Source: Tateyamaria omphalii
GTDB lineage: Bacteria; Pseudomonadota; Alphaproteobacteria; Rhodobacterales; Rhodobacteraceae
Assembly: GCF_014651375.1 (NCBI RefSeq)
Contig: NZ_BMWT01000014.1
Location: 1-39,485, forward strand
DNA: 39,485 nt
Reading direction: 5' to 3'
Positions 22,393-29,518 of this stretch are shown in pieces (the stretch's first letter is position 1; each line of letters starts with the position of its first letter). The translations under genes and the position numbers were made by a program. A model generated the notes under the pieces. The model made no database searches, was not told the origin of the DNA, and saw only the letters and a program-made list of their open reading frames with translations.

Positions 22393-23112
22393 TCATCTGA
22401 CTGGATATCTACCTTTACAGAAATTCGCCCATCTCTTGCTGATGGATGGATGATTGAAGCCAATTCCAAGCTGATTGAGGTGTTTTCGGAACGCATCTGC
22501 CGTGGCAGTGGTGCAAGGTGTATGTGGCCGTGATGGCAGGTTTTCATAGGCAATAGCGAGCCAGTGCTTGTCGTATTTGATCGGCCCTGATTTCGGGAAA
22601 GTTGGCGTGCAGCTTGTTTCGCGAGCCTCATTGCACCCATCTTTCTCAGAAATTTCTGGATTAAATATAGATCTCGAAGAGATTTGTTTATTAGGGCGAC
22701 TCTTTGCGTCGCGCTGCTCTTTCTTTGCTTTGGCTGCAAGCGCACCGAACCAGGCTGAAAAGCCGGTAAAGTCGATCCGATTGAGCAGGTTTTTGAACTT
22801 GTGCCCGGGGTTCTTGCGGTAGACGCGGGCCGCGATCCCTACGCGCTCCAGATTGGCAAACCATCGCTGCACGGACCGTGTGGTGACGCGGAAATGATCT
22901 GCGATGGCTGCAACCGATATCGGCCGCGTTTGGAACGCGCGGTCGGCTGAAAAGTCGTACCGGCGCTGTTCAAGGAAGCGCAGGAGGGCCAGCAAAGCGT
23001 TCGCCATATTGCGGTTGAAATTGTCGTAGAGGGTCGGTGTGACCACTTCGTCTACATACGTGTGATAGGTCGCCGTGTTCGGCGTTGGGGGCGCGGATTT
23101 CGCACGTGTCAT
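22393..23112 (-). CDS. Winged-helix DNA-binding protein, candidate replication initiator (239 aa)
   Basis: The centre holds a helix-turn-helix (PISVAAIADHFRVTTRSVQRWFANLERVGIA, residues 64-94) followed by a basic wing-like segment RVYRKNPGHKFKNLL. The N-terminal part is helical (NRNMANALLALLRFLEQR). The C-terminal 100 residues are polar and may form a second domain. No RepA, RepB, RepC or DnaA-like initiator is recognisable anywhere on this plasmid, and many small plasmid Rep proteins have winged-helix cores, so this is the best Rep candidate; a transcriptional regulator is the alternative. ATG at 23112 with AACGAGAGA upstream. The tandem RNA-like units start just upstream on the opposite strand. 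Confidence 0.55.
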   Translation of the reverse strand: MTRAKSAPPTPNTATYHTYVDEVVTPTLYDNFNRNMANALLALLRFLEQRRYDFSADRAFQTRPISVAAIADHFRVTTRSVQRWFANLERVGIAARVYRKNPGHKFKNLLNRIDFTGFSAWFGALAAKAKKEQRDAKSRPNKQISSRSIFNPEISEKDGCNEARETSCTPTFPKSGPIKYDKHWLAIAYENLPSRPHTPCTTATADAFRKHLNQLGIGFNHPSISKRWANFCKGRYPVR

Positions 23113-23220
23113 TGCTCTGTCTCTCTCGTTTAAGAGCAAGACGGTGAAGGGCAATTCTTCATTATTCGCACAAATGCGTTTTTTCTTGCCTGCTGCGATC
23201 TGGGGGTGATATGATCGACC

Positions 23221-23302
23221 TATGTTTAGAGAGGTTTCAGAGTTGGCGCTCTGTGATCATAGCTCCCCCGGAAGGTTCACCGCCTTGCGGGGTTTTGCTT
23301 TT
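23221..23302 (+). ncRNA. Predicted small RNA A (tandem family)
   Basis: Promoter TTGCCT (23186-23191), an 18-bp spacer and TATGAT (23210-23215), preceded by a hairpin-like CGCACAAATGCG (23167-23178). The body contains CAGAG-TTGGCG-CTCTG. It ends with a terminator, CCCCG-G-AAGG/CCTT-G-CGGGG (23266-23292), followed by TTTTGCTTTTTT. The predicted length is about 80 nt. No protein is encoded. It is related to units B and C downstream. Confidence 0.6.
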
Positions 23303-23304
23303 TT
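23264..23304 (+). terminator. Terminator of unit A
   Basis: CCCCG-G-AAGG stem with CCTT-G-CGGGG and a following TTTTGCTTTTTT. It is related in sequence (CGCCTTGCGGGG) to the terminators at 23526-23562 and 23815-23858. Confidence 0.75.
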
Positions 23305-23478
23305 GGTTGGTCCGTTCTTCCTTTCATGTGTTGGCAGAAAGATGCTGCCGGGTTGTTTGGGGTTTGCACCCAGGGCTGAAACAGGTGGTGTTGCTGTTCC
23401 AAGCCAAGGCACAAAAACTCGGTTCGCACAGATGCGGTTTTTGCTTGCTCGGTTGGAAAGAGGGATGGTAAAACCTGA

Positions 23479-23565
23479 TCAACGCGTAAGCTGATCGAGA
23501 AGTTGGCGCTTCTTGGTTTTTCGATCCCCCCGTATAGGCCGCCGCCTTGCGGGGGTTTTTGTTTG
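23479..23565 (+). ncRNA. Predicted small RNA B (tandem family)
   Basis: Promoter TTGCTC (23445-23450), a 17-bp spacer and GTAAAA (23468-23473). Upstream lies CAAAAAC/GTTTTTG (23412-23418 with 23437-23443) enclosing CGCACAGATGCG (23425-23436). The body holds AGAAG-TTGGCG-CTTCT, the same loop as unit A with a different but still paired stem. The terminator is CCCCCG/CGGGGG (23527-23555) with GTTTTT after it. Confidence 0.65.
23526..23562 (+). terminator. Terminator of unit B
   Basis: CCCCCG/CGGGGG outer stem with AGG/CCT inside and a TTTTT run at 23556-23560. Confidence 0.75.
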
Positions 23566-23769
23566 GATCGCGCGTTGCTCCTTTCGAATCTATGCAACTC
23601 CTAGCTTAGCATACAACAGTTTGTAGTGACTGCTTCGCTGTTGGCAAATTGTTGCGTCTGGGGCTAATTCTTGTGGTTTTTTCAAGAGTTAGGCCAAGAT
23701 GCAAAAACTCTGTCCGCACAGATGCGGTTTTTGCTTGCCGTTGCGATGTCCTGAATGATAAAACCGAGC

Positions 23770-23858
23770 TTGAAGTAGTTAGCCTTTTCGGGATTCCCGT
23801 CCCTAGGTTCTATCAAACCCCCCTCGCAAGGTTCCCGCCTTGCGGGGGGTTTGTTTTT
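23770..23858 (+). ncRNA. Predicted small RNA C (tandem family)
   Basis: Promoter TTGCCG (23735-23740), a 17-bp spacer and ATAAAA (23758-23763). Upstream lies GCAAAAAC/GTTTTTGC (23701-23708 with 23727-23734) enclosing CGCACAGATGCG (23715-23726). The body contains CGGGATTCCCG. The terminator is very strong: AAACCCCCC and GCAAGG pairing with CCTTGC and GGGGGGTTT (23815-23852), followed by GTTTTT. Confidence 0.65.
23815..23858 (+). terminator. Terminator of unit C
   Basis: Nine plus six base pairs (AAACCCCCC, then GCAAGG, against CCTTGC and GGGGGGTTT) with a 2-nt bulge, followed by GTTTTT. It is symmetric enough to act in either direction. Confidence 0.85.
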
Positions 23859-23931
23859 GGTTGGGGTGGTGCCTGCGTCTCCTTCTTGATTCTGCTCTAT
23901 TGTTCTTTTGCTGTTAGATGTACCCAAGATG

Positions 23932-23974
23932 GTAGGGCGGCGCAATTATTTGTGAGTGGTGGCGTCCGCCCTAC
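23932..23974 (-). terminator. Long-loop hairpin after the TrbM-like gene
   Basis: GTAGGGCGG (23932-23940) pairs perfectly with CCGCCCTAC (23966-23974) around a 25-nt loop, 13 bp beyond the stop codon of the TrbM-like gene. There is no clear T-run, so termination is uncertain. Confidence 0.4.
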
Positions 23975-23986
23975 TACGGATAGTCG

Positions 23987-24781
23987 TTAGTAGTGTACTG
24001 CCTCGTAGTCGTAGTTGCCTTCGTGATCACGCCATTCGATGAAAACAGACCTATTGCGCACCCCAGGACAATCGCGACCGTAGCTGCTGAGCCCCGCTTG
24101 TACTGGCGCTGATCCTGCTCCCACCCGGCGCCAGGAAAAACGCCCTTGAGAGTCGTAGACGCCCATGCGGAGACGGCCGCCACGGTCGCATTCGCCCCCA
24201 TCGCTGGAACTTCGGTAGTATTGGCGCACGTCGATGTCGAAAACGCGAATGGACCGAATGAAGGCAAACTCTGGCCCTGATACATCAACGTCAGCGCCCG
24301 GCGTGAGTGCCAGTTGAAGAAAGGCGAGGGGGTCGAAAGATCCGTCTTCGCGGCGCATGTCTGCGAGCGTCAGCTTGGCTTTGTTAGTATGGTCTTCGTT
24401 CAGTGTGATGGAAACCGATTGTGGATTGTTGAAGCCAGACGGACCGATGGTGTCATAGTGGTTGTCGTCGGGATGGTAAGTCGTCATCGGCGGCGGCGCG
24501 TCTTTGAACGCCAGATCCATGAGCCTTTGCGAAGGAGACGCGTTGCTTGCCGCAATGCCCATGGGGCAACGCCAAATTTGCAGCGGTGGCTCAATCGGAA
24601 AGGGCGTGATCCGGCGAATGAAAACGGCCCGTGCGTGTGCGCATGGCCCGGATGACGGCCAGCCACCAGCCAGGCACAACAGGATTGCGCAATCGACTTG
24701 ATATGCTTCTGCGCGGTCCGCGCCGATGATCGAGATTCCTAGGACAGCTGCGGCAGTTGTGGTTAACAAGCGTTTGATCAT
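23987..24781 (-). CDS. TrbM-like exported conjugal transfer protein (264 aa)
   Basis: It starts MIKRLLTTTAAAVLGISIIG with a signal peptide cleaved near ADRAEA. The segment that follows (VDCAILLCLAGGWPSSGPCA, then HARAVFIRRITPF and WRCPMG) has the cysteine spacing and character of TrbM family proteins, which are exported components encoded in conjugation regions with no defined biochemical role. The C-terminal half (FAFIRSIRVFDIDVRQYYRS) looks like a separate beta-rich domain with more cysteines. The ATG at 24781 follows GGAGGG by 7 nt. It is transcribed away from the virB operon and ends at the hairpin 23932-23974. Confidence 0.72.
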   Translation of the reverse strand: MIKRLLTTTAAAVLGISIIGADRAEAYQVDCAILLCLAGGWPSSGPCAHARAVFIRRITPFPIEPPLQIWRCPMGIAASNASPSQRLMDLAFKDAPPPMTTYHPDDNHYDTIGPSGFNNPQSVSITLNEDHTNKAKLTLADMRREDGSFDPLAFLQLALTPGADVDVSGPEFAFIRSIRVFDIDVRQYYRSSSDGGECDRGGRLRMGVYDSQGRFSWRRVGAGSAPVQAGLSSYGRDCPGVRNRSVFIEWRDHEGNYDYEAVHY

Positions 24782-24895
24782 GCTGTGCCCTCCTGTGGAT
24801 AAAATTCTGCTGAACAATAGCAGCGACTTTTTGATACGTCGATAGTGTAATGATATCGTAACACTGCGATATGATCAAAACTCGGTATTGATTTT

Positions 24896-25171
24896 CTATT
24901 TGCGTTCGGTTTCAATGATGGCGTTGAGGCGGTCAACGTAGTCGCGGTGCGAGACTTGCAGGCAGTTTAGGTATGCTTGCGCGTCGCTGAAAAAGGCGTT
25001 CATTTCCTCGCCGCGCGTGCGTTCGATTGCCGCTAAATACGCTTCGTCCAGGATCGGTTCTTCTGGGGGAATGCAGAAATGGATGATCTGCGTGCCGATT
25101 GTGGGGTCCTGCTGCGTTTGTCCCAAATCTGGGAAAACTAGGAACGCCCAGATAAGCCATATTTTGCGCAT
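24896..25171 (-). CDS. Small exported protein (91 aa)
   Basis: It starts MRKIWLIWAFLVFPDLGQTQ, a short signal peptide, followed by a periplasmic helical domain with two cysteines (FCIPPEEP and YLNCLQV) that could form a disulfide. AAAGGAAC lies just before the ATG. It sits between the TrbM-like gene and the divergent virB operon and probably belongs to the transfer system. No family recognised. Confidence 0.65.
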   Translation of the reverse strand: MRKIWLIWAFLVFPDLGQTQQDPTIGTQIIHFCIPPEEPILDEAYLAAIERTRGEEMNAFFSDAQAYLNCLQVSHRDYVDRLNAIIETERK

Positions 25172-25352
25172 GTTTGTTCCTTTAAGCTGTTCTGTTGCCG
25201 TGCGTTTTGTCGCGCAGGTTTTTTAATAGCTCGGTGTGTTTGGTTGTGGCGTGGGCCGTGAGACACGCGCTTAACGGGAATTTCTCAACCTTAAATGAGC
25301 CTCTTTACAGTATCAAGTTTTGATGTCATGCAGGGCTTATGAGATCAAGACG

Positions 25353-25396
25353 GAGTTTTGATGCAAAGCGCCTTTATGATACGTGATGTCGATAGT
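25353..25396 (+). promoter_or_regulatory. Candidate regulator motif at the virB operon
   Basis: GAGTTTTGAT (25353-25362) and TGATACG..TCGATAGT (25377-25396) also occur 0.5 kb away upstream of the TrbM-like gene as ATCAAAACTC (24874-24883) and TGATACGTCGATAGT (24832-24846). Sharing of both elements by the two transfer promoters suggests one regulator. The interval 25172-25428 otherwise holds only promoter sequence. Confidence 0.35.
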
Positions 25397-25428
25397 AAGC
25401 CTGTGCCGTACAATGGTCAGAGGCTTCT

Positions 25429-25815
25429 ATGCGTTCTTGGGAACTTGCACCCGTGATTATGATGAAATCCTTCAGGGAGGATGTCAGCGCGGGTGCACCG
25501 GTAGAGGTTTTGGCCACAGAAGATATCGTTACCAACCGTGGGTCGGTGACGGGAAAGTGGGTCCTCTACATCCTCAAGAAAAACGACATTGATGAGTCGT
25601 TTCGGTCGGTGTTGGTGAAACAGCGTGCGGCGGAGCCGCGCGTTTACACAACGCCGAACGGTCTCGTCGGTATCGCTATGGAGCTTGGCGTCAAGGAAAT
25701 CAAAATTCCACACGCAAAAGGCCAGAGCGCGTTCTGGTCGGTTGATGTGTCGCCAGACGAGGACCGTGTAGGTGAGGACGACGATAGCGAGGGTAGCCCT
25801 TCTCGCGGCGGTTAG
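25429..25815 (+). CDS. Hypothetical protein, first gene of the T4SS operon (128 aa)
   Basis: Starts MRSWELAPVIMMKSFREDVS with AGAGG 5 nt before the ATG; internal Met codons near residue 11 are alternatives. No signal peptide or membrane segment. The protein is cytoplasmic-looking, with an acidic serine-rich tail (DEDRVGEDDDSEGSPSRGG). Its end overlaps the virB1 start by 44 bp. Its position at the head of the operon would suit a regulatory or assembly role. No family recognised. Confidence 0.65.
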   Translation: MRSWELAPVIMMKSFREDVSAGAPVEVLATEDIVTNRGSVTGKWVLYILKKNDIDESFRSVLVKQRAAEPRVYTTPNGLVGIAMELGVKEIKIPHAKGQSAFWSVDVSPDEDRVGEDDDSEGSPSRGG

Positions 25816-26404
25816 TGCACCGCTAAAGGGTAACGCAGATAGTGTGCTGGTCGTCGGGCAGGGCGGCTTTGTTCCCTACTCGGGATCGAAAAGCTTATTG
25901 GCCTTCTCGAAACCACGTGTTGAACCAGAAGCTTCCGTAAGTGTCAGCCGCGCCCTGCCGCGTTCGCGCAAGGCGACACCGGAAATCCTAGCCGCGATTA
26001 ATGAAACGGGCTTTCGGTATTCCAAGCATCCCGGAGTGATCAAAGCAGGGCTGTCGCCTTTGCAGTGGATGTCACTGTTTCGGGCCAACATCGAAATTGA
26101 AAGTGCATATAATCCACGCGCAACATCAAGTGTGGGTGCGTTCGGCTTGGGTCAGCTGATGCCTGAAACGGCACGCGACCTGGGCGTTGATCGGAACGAT
26201 ATGCACCAGAACTTGGACGGCAGTGCCCGTTATCTGGCGGGTATGCTGGATAAATTCGGCACGAAGGAATTGGCGTTGGCTGCATACAACGCCGGTCCCG
26301 GCGCTGTCGAAACCCATGGTGGCATTCCGCCATATCGAGAAACCCAAAACCACGTTGTGAAGGTGGTCGGGGTTTACCAACGCATCGTAGCAAACGGGAG
26401 CTAG
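25772..26404 (+). CDS. virB1: VirB1-like lytic transglycosylase (210 aa)
   Basis: A signal peptide (MRTTIARVALLAAVSAPLKG) and a linker precede a soluble lytic transglycosylase domain. The domain shows IEIESAYNPRATSS with catalytic Glu about 110, GAFGLGQLMPETARDLG, and LALAAYNAGPGAV. It cuts peptidoglycan locally so that the secretion channel can be built. GTG start at 25772 within the preceding gene. Its motif HPGVIKAGLSPLQW is shared with the second transglycosylase at 29518, which shows that the two are paralogues. Confidence 0.9.
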   Translation: MRTTIARVALLAAVSAPLKGNADSVLVVGQGGFVPYSGSKSLLAFSKPRVEPEASVSVSRALPRSRKATPEILAAINETGFRYSKHPGVIKAGLSPLQWMSLFRANIEIESAYNPRATSSVGAFGLGQLMPETARDLGVDRNDMHQNLDGSARYLAGMLDKFGTKELALAAYNAGPGAVETHGGIPPYRETQNHVVKVVGVYQRIVANGS

Positions 26405-26409
26405 AAAGC

Positions 26410-26697
26410 ATGTATCGAAATATCGCCGTTATGGCGTCTCTCATGGTGTTGGCGGTTAGTATGCCCGCCTATGCCCAGGCAATAGACCTGAGCGCTGTAA
26501 ACTCTGTTCTACAATCGGTCTTGGATGCACTGACGGGCCTTACGGGCCGGTTGGTTATGACCATTGTTGCGGTCGGTGTTCTGATGGCCGGAGCCTTCAA
26601 TTTCCTCGACTGGACCCGCGTCTTTACACTCCTGTTTATCATCGTTGTGATTGGGGTTATTCCGACGTTTGTCCAAGCCATTTGGGGCACCGCCTAA
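26410..26697 (+). CDS. virB2: VirB2-like pilin (95 aa)
   Basis: Small protein with a cleavable signal (ending SMPAYAQA) and two membrane helices (LVMTIVAVGVLMAGAFNFL and VFTLLFIIVVIGVIPTFVQA), the standard layout of VirB2/TrbC pilin. It lies 5 bp after virB1, with GGAG about 10 nt before the ATG. The processed subunit would form the conjugative pilus. Confidence 0.9.
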   Translation: MYRNIAVMASLMVLAVSMPAYAQAIDLSAVNSVLQSVLDALTGLTGRLVMTIVAVGVLMAGAFNFLDWTRVFTLLFIIVVIGVIPTFVQAIWGTA

Positions 26698-26698
26698 G

Positions 26699-26980
26699 AT
26701 GGCGCAGGAGCGTGTCGCATTCGCTGTTGCTGTGAACCAGGGAAGCCGCTTGTTCGGCTTGCCCTATTCCTTTGCGCTGCCGTTCTTTGCGGGCACGGTT
26801 GTACCATTAATTTGGTCTGCGAGCATCTGGACAATCGTTTGGTGCATCATCGTCTACGCCGCTTGCCGTTTCGCCGCGGAAAAGGATGAGAAGATTGTCG
26901 ATGTGTACCGGAACGGCTTAAGCGCCGTTCCGGGCACGCGATCACGTAAGATCTTCGGGGGCGATAGCTATGGCCCTTGA
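26699..26980 (+). CDS. virB3: VirB3-like inner-membrane protein (93 aa)
   Basis: Starts MAQERVAFAVAVNQGSRLFG, the usual VirB3 opening, then two closely spaced membrane helices (FALPFFAGTVVPLIWSA and IWTIVWCIIVYAACRF) and a polar C-terminus. It begins 1 bp after the virB2 stop and overlaps virB4 by 11 bp. VirB3 works with VirB4 in the inner-membrane complex. Confidence 0.9.
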   Translation: MAQERVAFAVAVNQGSRLFGLPYSFALPFFAGTVVPLIWSASIWTIVWCIIVYAACRFAAEKDEKIVDVYRNGLSAVPGTRSRKIFGGDSYGP

Positions 26981-29336
26981 TGTGAATAATGTCGCTGCAA
27001 ACATCGTCGCCCAGGCGGGCAACATGCGGCATGGGTTTATGCACGTTCCATACGTCTCTTTGGTAGATGATGTGACCGTGCGGCTTGCAGACGATGGTTT
27101 GATGTCCTGCATTCGTGTCGATGGTCTCGACGCGATGACCACACGCGACGAGGAACTGGACCTTCTTAAGAAGTCTTTCGCGTCCGTGCTGGCGCAGATG
27201 GGTAGTGATTTCATCGTCTACACGCACAAAATCAGTCGCAAGATCGACTTCTTGGACGATCTGGACGTGTTCAAAGATCGTGGCTTTTCCTACGAAGTAA
27301 ATAAGCGCTGGTCTGCGGGCTTGAAGCAACGAGAACTGCGGGACACGCGTCTGACAATCTCGGTTGTCAAAACCTCGCGGTTGAAGCGCGGTTTCCTAAG
27401 CGCTTTCGGCGGTGCAAGCCGCCTTCTTGAAGGCAAAGATACACAACGCGATCTGGAAATTCTGGCAGAGGTGGTTCGGTTCGTGCGGTCTGCACTTGGA
27501 ACTGAGCGCACACGTGTGCTGTCAGCTTCGGAGGGTGGATTGCTGGGCTTTCTGGGCTCGGTCCAGACTGGCAATGAACAGCCAATATATCCGAGCCGTT
27601 CCATCACGGTCCTGAGTGATGAAATTCTGTCCGAACGTGTGACCTTTGATAAGGAAGGTTTCGAGCTGACGGATGGCCCGGATGGGGACCGTTTTGGTGT
27701 GATCCGGGCGTTGAAGTCTTACCCACCTGTGTCGTGGGTGACGATCTTTGACGACTTCGCACTACCGTGCGATTACGTCATTGCTCAGAGCTTCGCACCG
27801 ATGCCAAGTGTCAGAGCCGGTGAAAGCATCAGGCGGAAACGCCGGGTGATGAAGGCCACAGATGACGCGCGCAAGAGCGCCGAAGAGGTCATGCAGCGGC
27901 TGGAAGAAGCCGTGTTGGTAAATGAAGTCGCTCTTGGCGAACACCATTTCACAATCTCGCTTATTCATCCCGACCGCTCTATGCTTCGTGAGATGGTGTC
28001 CGAATTAGAAGGCGCCGGAAGCAATGTCGGTGCCCGACTGGTTAAAGACACGGTTGTAAAAGCTGCGCATTATTTCGCGCAATTTCCCGGCAACATTGCA
28101 GCGCGATCACGCAAAAACATCATATCGAATATGGACTTTGCTTCATATGCGTCACTCCACCGGACGGCGCTTGGCAAAGGTCGTTCCGAACTCCCATGGT
28201 CAACGCCGATTGCGGTGTTCCCGACGTCGACAGGTGGGCCGTATCGGTTCTCCTTCCACCGTAAGGGTACGTCTGTCAGCGAGCCGCCAGCGGGTCACAC
28301 GTTGATCATGGGGGAAACTGGCTCGGGTAAATCGCTTTTGGCGTCCTTGTTGATGACGCAGGCACAGCGGACAGGTTCGCGGGTATTTTGCTTCGATTAC
28401 CGAGGTGGCTTGGAAATGACGATCCGCGCGATGGGCGGTCGTTATTCGGTTGTCGAAAGTGGTCGCCCCACGGGTCTCAACCCGTTGTGGGTTGAAACGG
28501 ACCAATCGGGGATTGATTGGATCACGAACTGGTTAGAGCAAATTTTGTCGCCCGATGAACGGCTGACGGCGCTACAAAGCGCTGCGATCACAGACAATAT
28601 CCGTACCAATGCAGCTGCCGACCCGATGCTGCGCAATTGGGGTGATTTTGCGGGTCTGTTTGCATCGACCGATGACGGCGGGGAATTGGAGCAAAAAGTA
28701 AGAGAATGGGCGGAGTATGGGCGTTTTGGCTGGGTGTTCGGCCAAAATACAGAGGATACGTTTTCGCTAGATGGAAATGTTGTTGGATTCGATCTGACGC
28801 AAATTCTTGATGCGCAGTCCGACCGGGAACGCATGGCGGTTCTGACCTATATTTTCCGTCGCATCGAGCGCCAGATAGTCGATAGGCAACGCACGATCGT
28901 TCTGATTGATGAAGCCTGGAAAGCTATCGACAACCCCTATTTTGCGTCTGTGATCGAAGGTTGGCTTGCCACTCTGCGGAAAGCGAACGCAGTGGTTGTA
29001 ATGCTCACGCAAAACCCTGGTCAGCTTGAAAAAAGCAGGGTGGGCAACCGGGTCTTTTCCTTCTTCCCGACGCAAATTCTGTTTCCGGACGGCAAGTCGG
29101 CTCGTGATGATTATGCAGCTTTGCGTCTCAATGATGCGGAATTGGAAATTGTTACGAACCGCGCGCTTGGTCGCGAATTTTTACTTCGCGATGACCAAGG
29201 CTCGGTGGTGCTTAATGGCGACGCCTCATGCCTTGGTGACTTCCTGCACATTCTCGGTGGTGGAACGGCTGGCCTGAGCGTCGTCGGGACCGACTACCGA
29301 GACAAACCTGACTTCTGGCGAGAGGCGATGAAATGA
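26970..29336 (+). CDS. virB4: VirB4-like transport ATPase (788 aa)
   Basis: The largest T4SS ATPase. The N-terminal 400 residues are the CagE/TrbE/VirB domain. The C-terminal motor has a Walker A GETGSGKS at about residues 447-454 (inside HTLIMGETGSGKSLLASLL), FCFDYRGGLEM, a Walker B TIVLIDEAWKAID at about 640 and a TQNPGQLEKSRVG sensor segment. Normal family length. It powers pilus assembly and substrate passage at the inner membrane. The ATG overlaps virB3 and the TGA overlaps the following lipoprotein gene. Confidence 0.95.
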   Translation: MALDVNNVAANIVAQAGNMRHGFMHVPYVSLVDDVTVRLADDGLMSCIRVDGLDAMTTRDEELDLLKKSFASVLAQMGSDFIVYTHKISRKIDFLDDLDVFKDRGFSYEVNKRWSAGLKQRELRDTRLTISVVKTSRLKRGFLSAFGGASRLLEGKDTQRDLEILAEVVRFVRSALGTERTRVLSASEGGLLGFLGSVQTGNEQPIYPSRSITVLSDEILSERVTFDKEGFELTDGPDGDRFGVIRALKSYPPVSWVTIFDDFALPCDYVIAQSFAPMPSVRAGESIRRKRRVMKATDDARKSAEEVMQRLEEAVLVNEVALGEHHFTISLIHPDRSMLREMVSELEGAGSNVGARLVKDTVVKAAHYFAQFPGNIAARSRKNIISNMDFASYASLHRTALGKGRSELPWSTPIAVFPTSTGGPYRFSFHRKGTSVSEPPAGHTLIMGETGSGKSLLASLLMTQAQRTGSRVFCFDYRGGLEMTIRAMGGRYSVVESGRPTGLNPLWVETDQSGIDWITNWLEQILSPDERLTALQSAAITDNIRTNAAADPMLRNWGDFAGLFASTDDGGELEQKVREWAEYGRFGWVFGQNTEDTFSLDGNVVGFDLTQILDAQSDRERMAVLTYIFRRIERQIVDRQRTIVLIDEAWKAIDNPYFASVIEGWLATLRKANAVVVMLTQNPGQLEKSRVGNRVFSFFPTQILFPDGKSARDDYAALRLNDAELEIVTNRALGREFLLRDDQGSVVLNGDASCLGDFLHILGGGTAGLSVVGTDYRDKPDFWREAMK

Positions 29337-29518
29337 AGATTGTTTTTGCAATGCTGGCACTGCTGGCGGTCGCGGCTTGTGTGGCGCCAGGTGCGAAAGA
29401 GGCGAGATGTGCGTGTTTCACAAGCACGGGTGAGCCAACTGGAAACTGCGATTTCCAAGCCGTGAGCGGTGCGCCAGCCACGTTTTCGTTCGCAGATACT
29501 GGTGCGGGCCCATGCTGA
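29333..29518 (+). CDS. Small lipoprotein, VirB7-like (61 aa)
   Basis: A classic lipoprotein signal with lipobox VAAC (Cys about 16) in MKIVFAMLALLAVAACVAPG. The short mature part has four further cysteines (RCACF, NCDF, GPC). In VirB systems the small lipoprotein VirB7 anchors the outer-membrane core and can disulfide-bond to VirB9; this is the only candidate for that role here, though its place after virB4 is unusual. It overlaps virB4 (ATGA) and the next gene. Confidence 0.75.
   Translation: MKIVFAMLALLAVAACVAPGAKEARCACFTSTGEPTGNCDFQAVSGAPATFSFADTGAGPC

Noticed and set aside
23113..23930. CRISPR array
   Set aside because: The three repeats are 260-290 bp apart, have promoter and terminator features, and there are no short identical repeats with unique spacers or cas genes.
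24794..24802. Perfect DnaA-box-like TGTGGATAA
   Set aside because: A single 9-mer next to the ribosome site of the TrbM-like gene, without further boxes or an AT-rich unwinding region; chance is likely for one hit in 39 kb.
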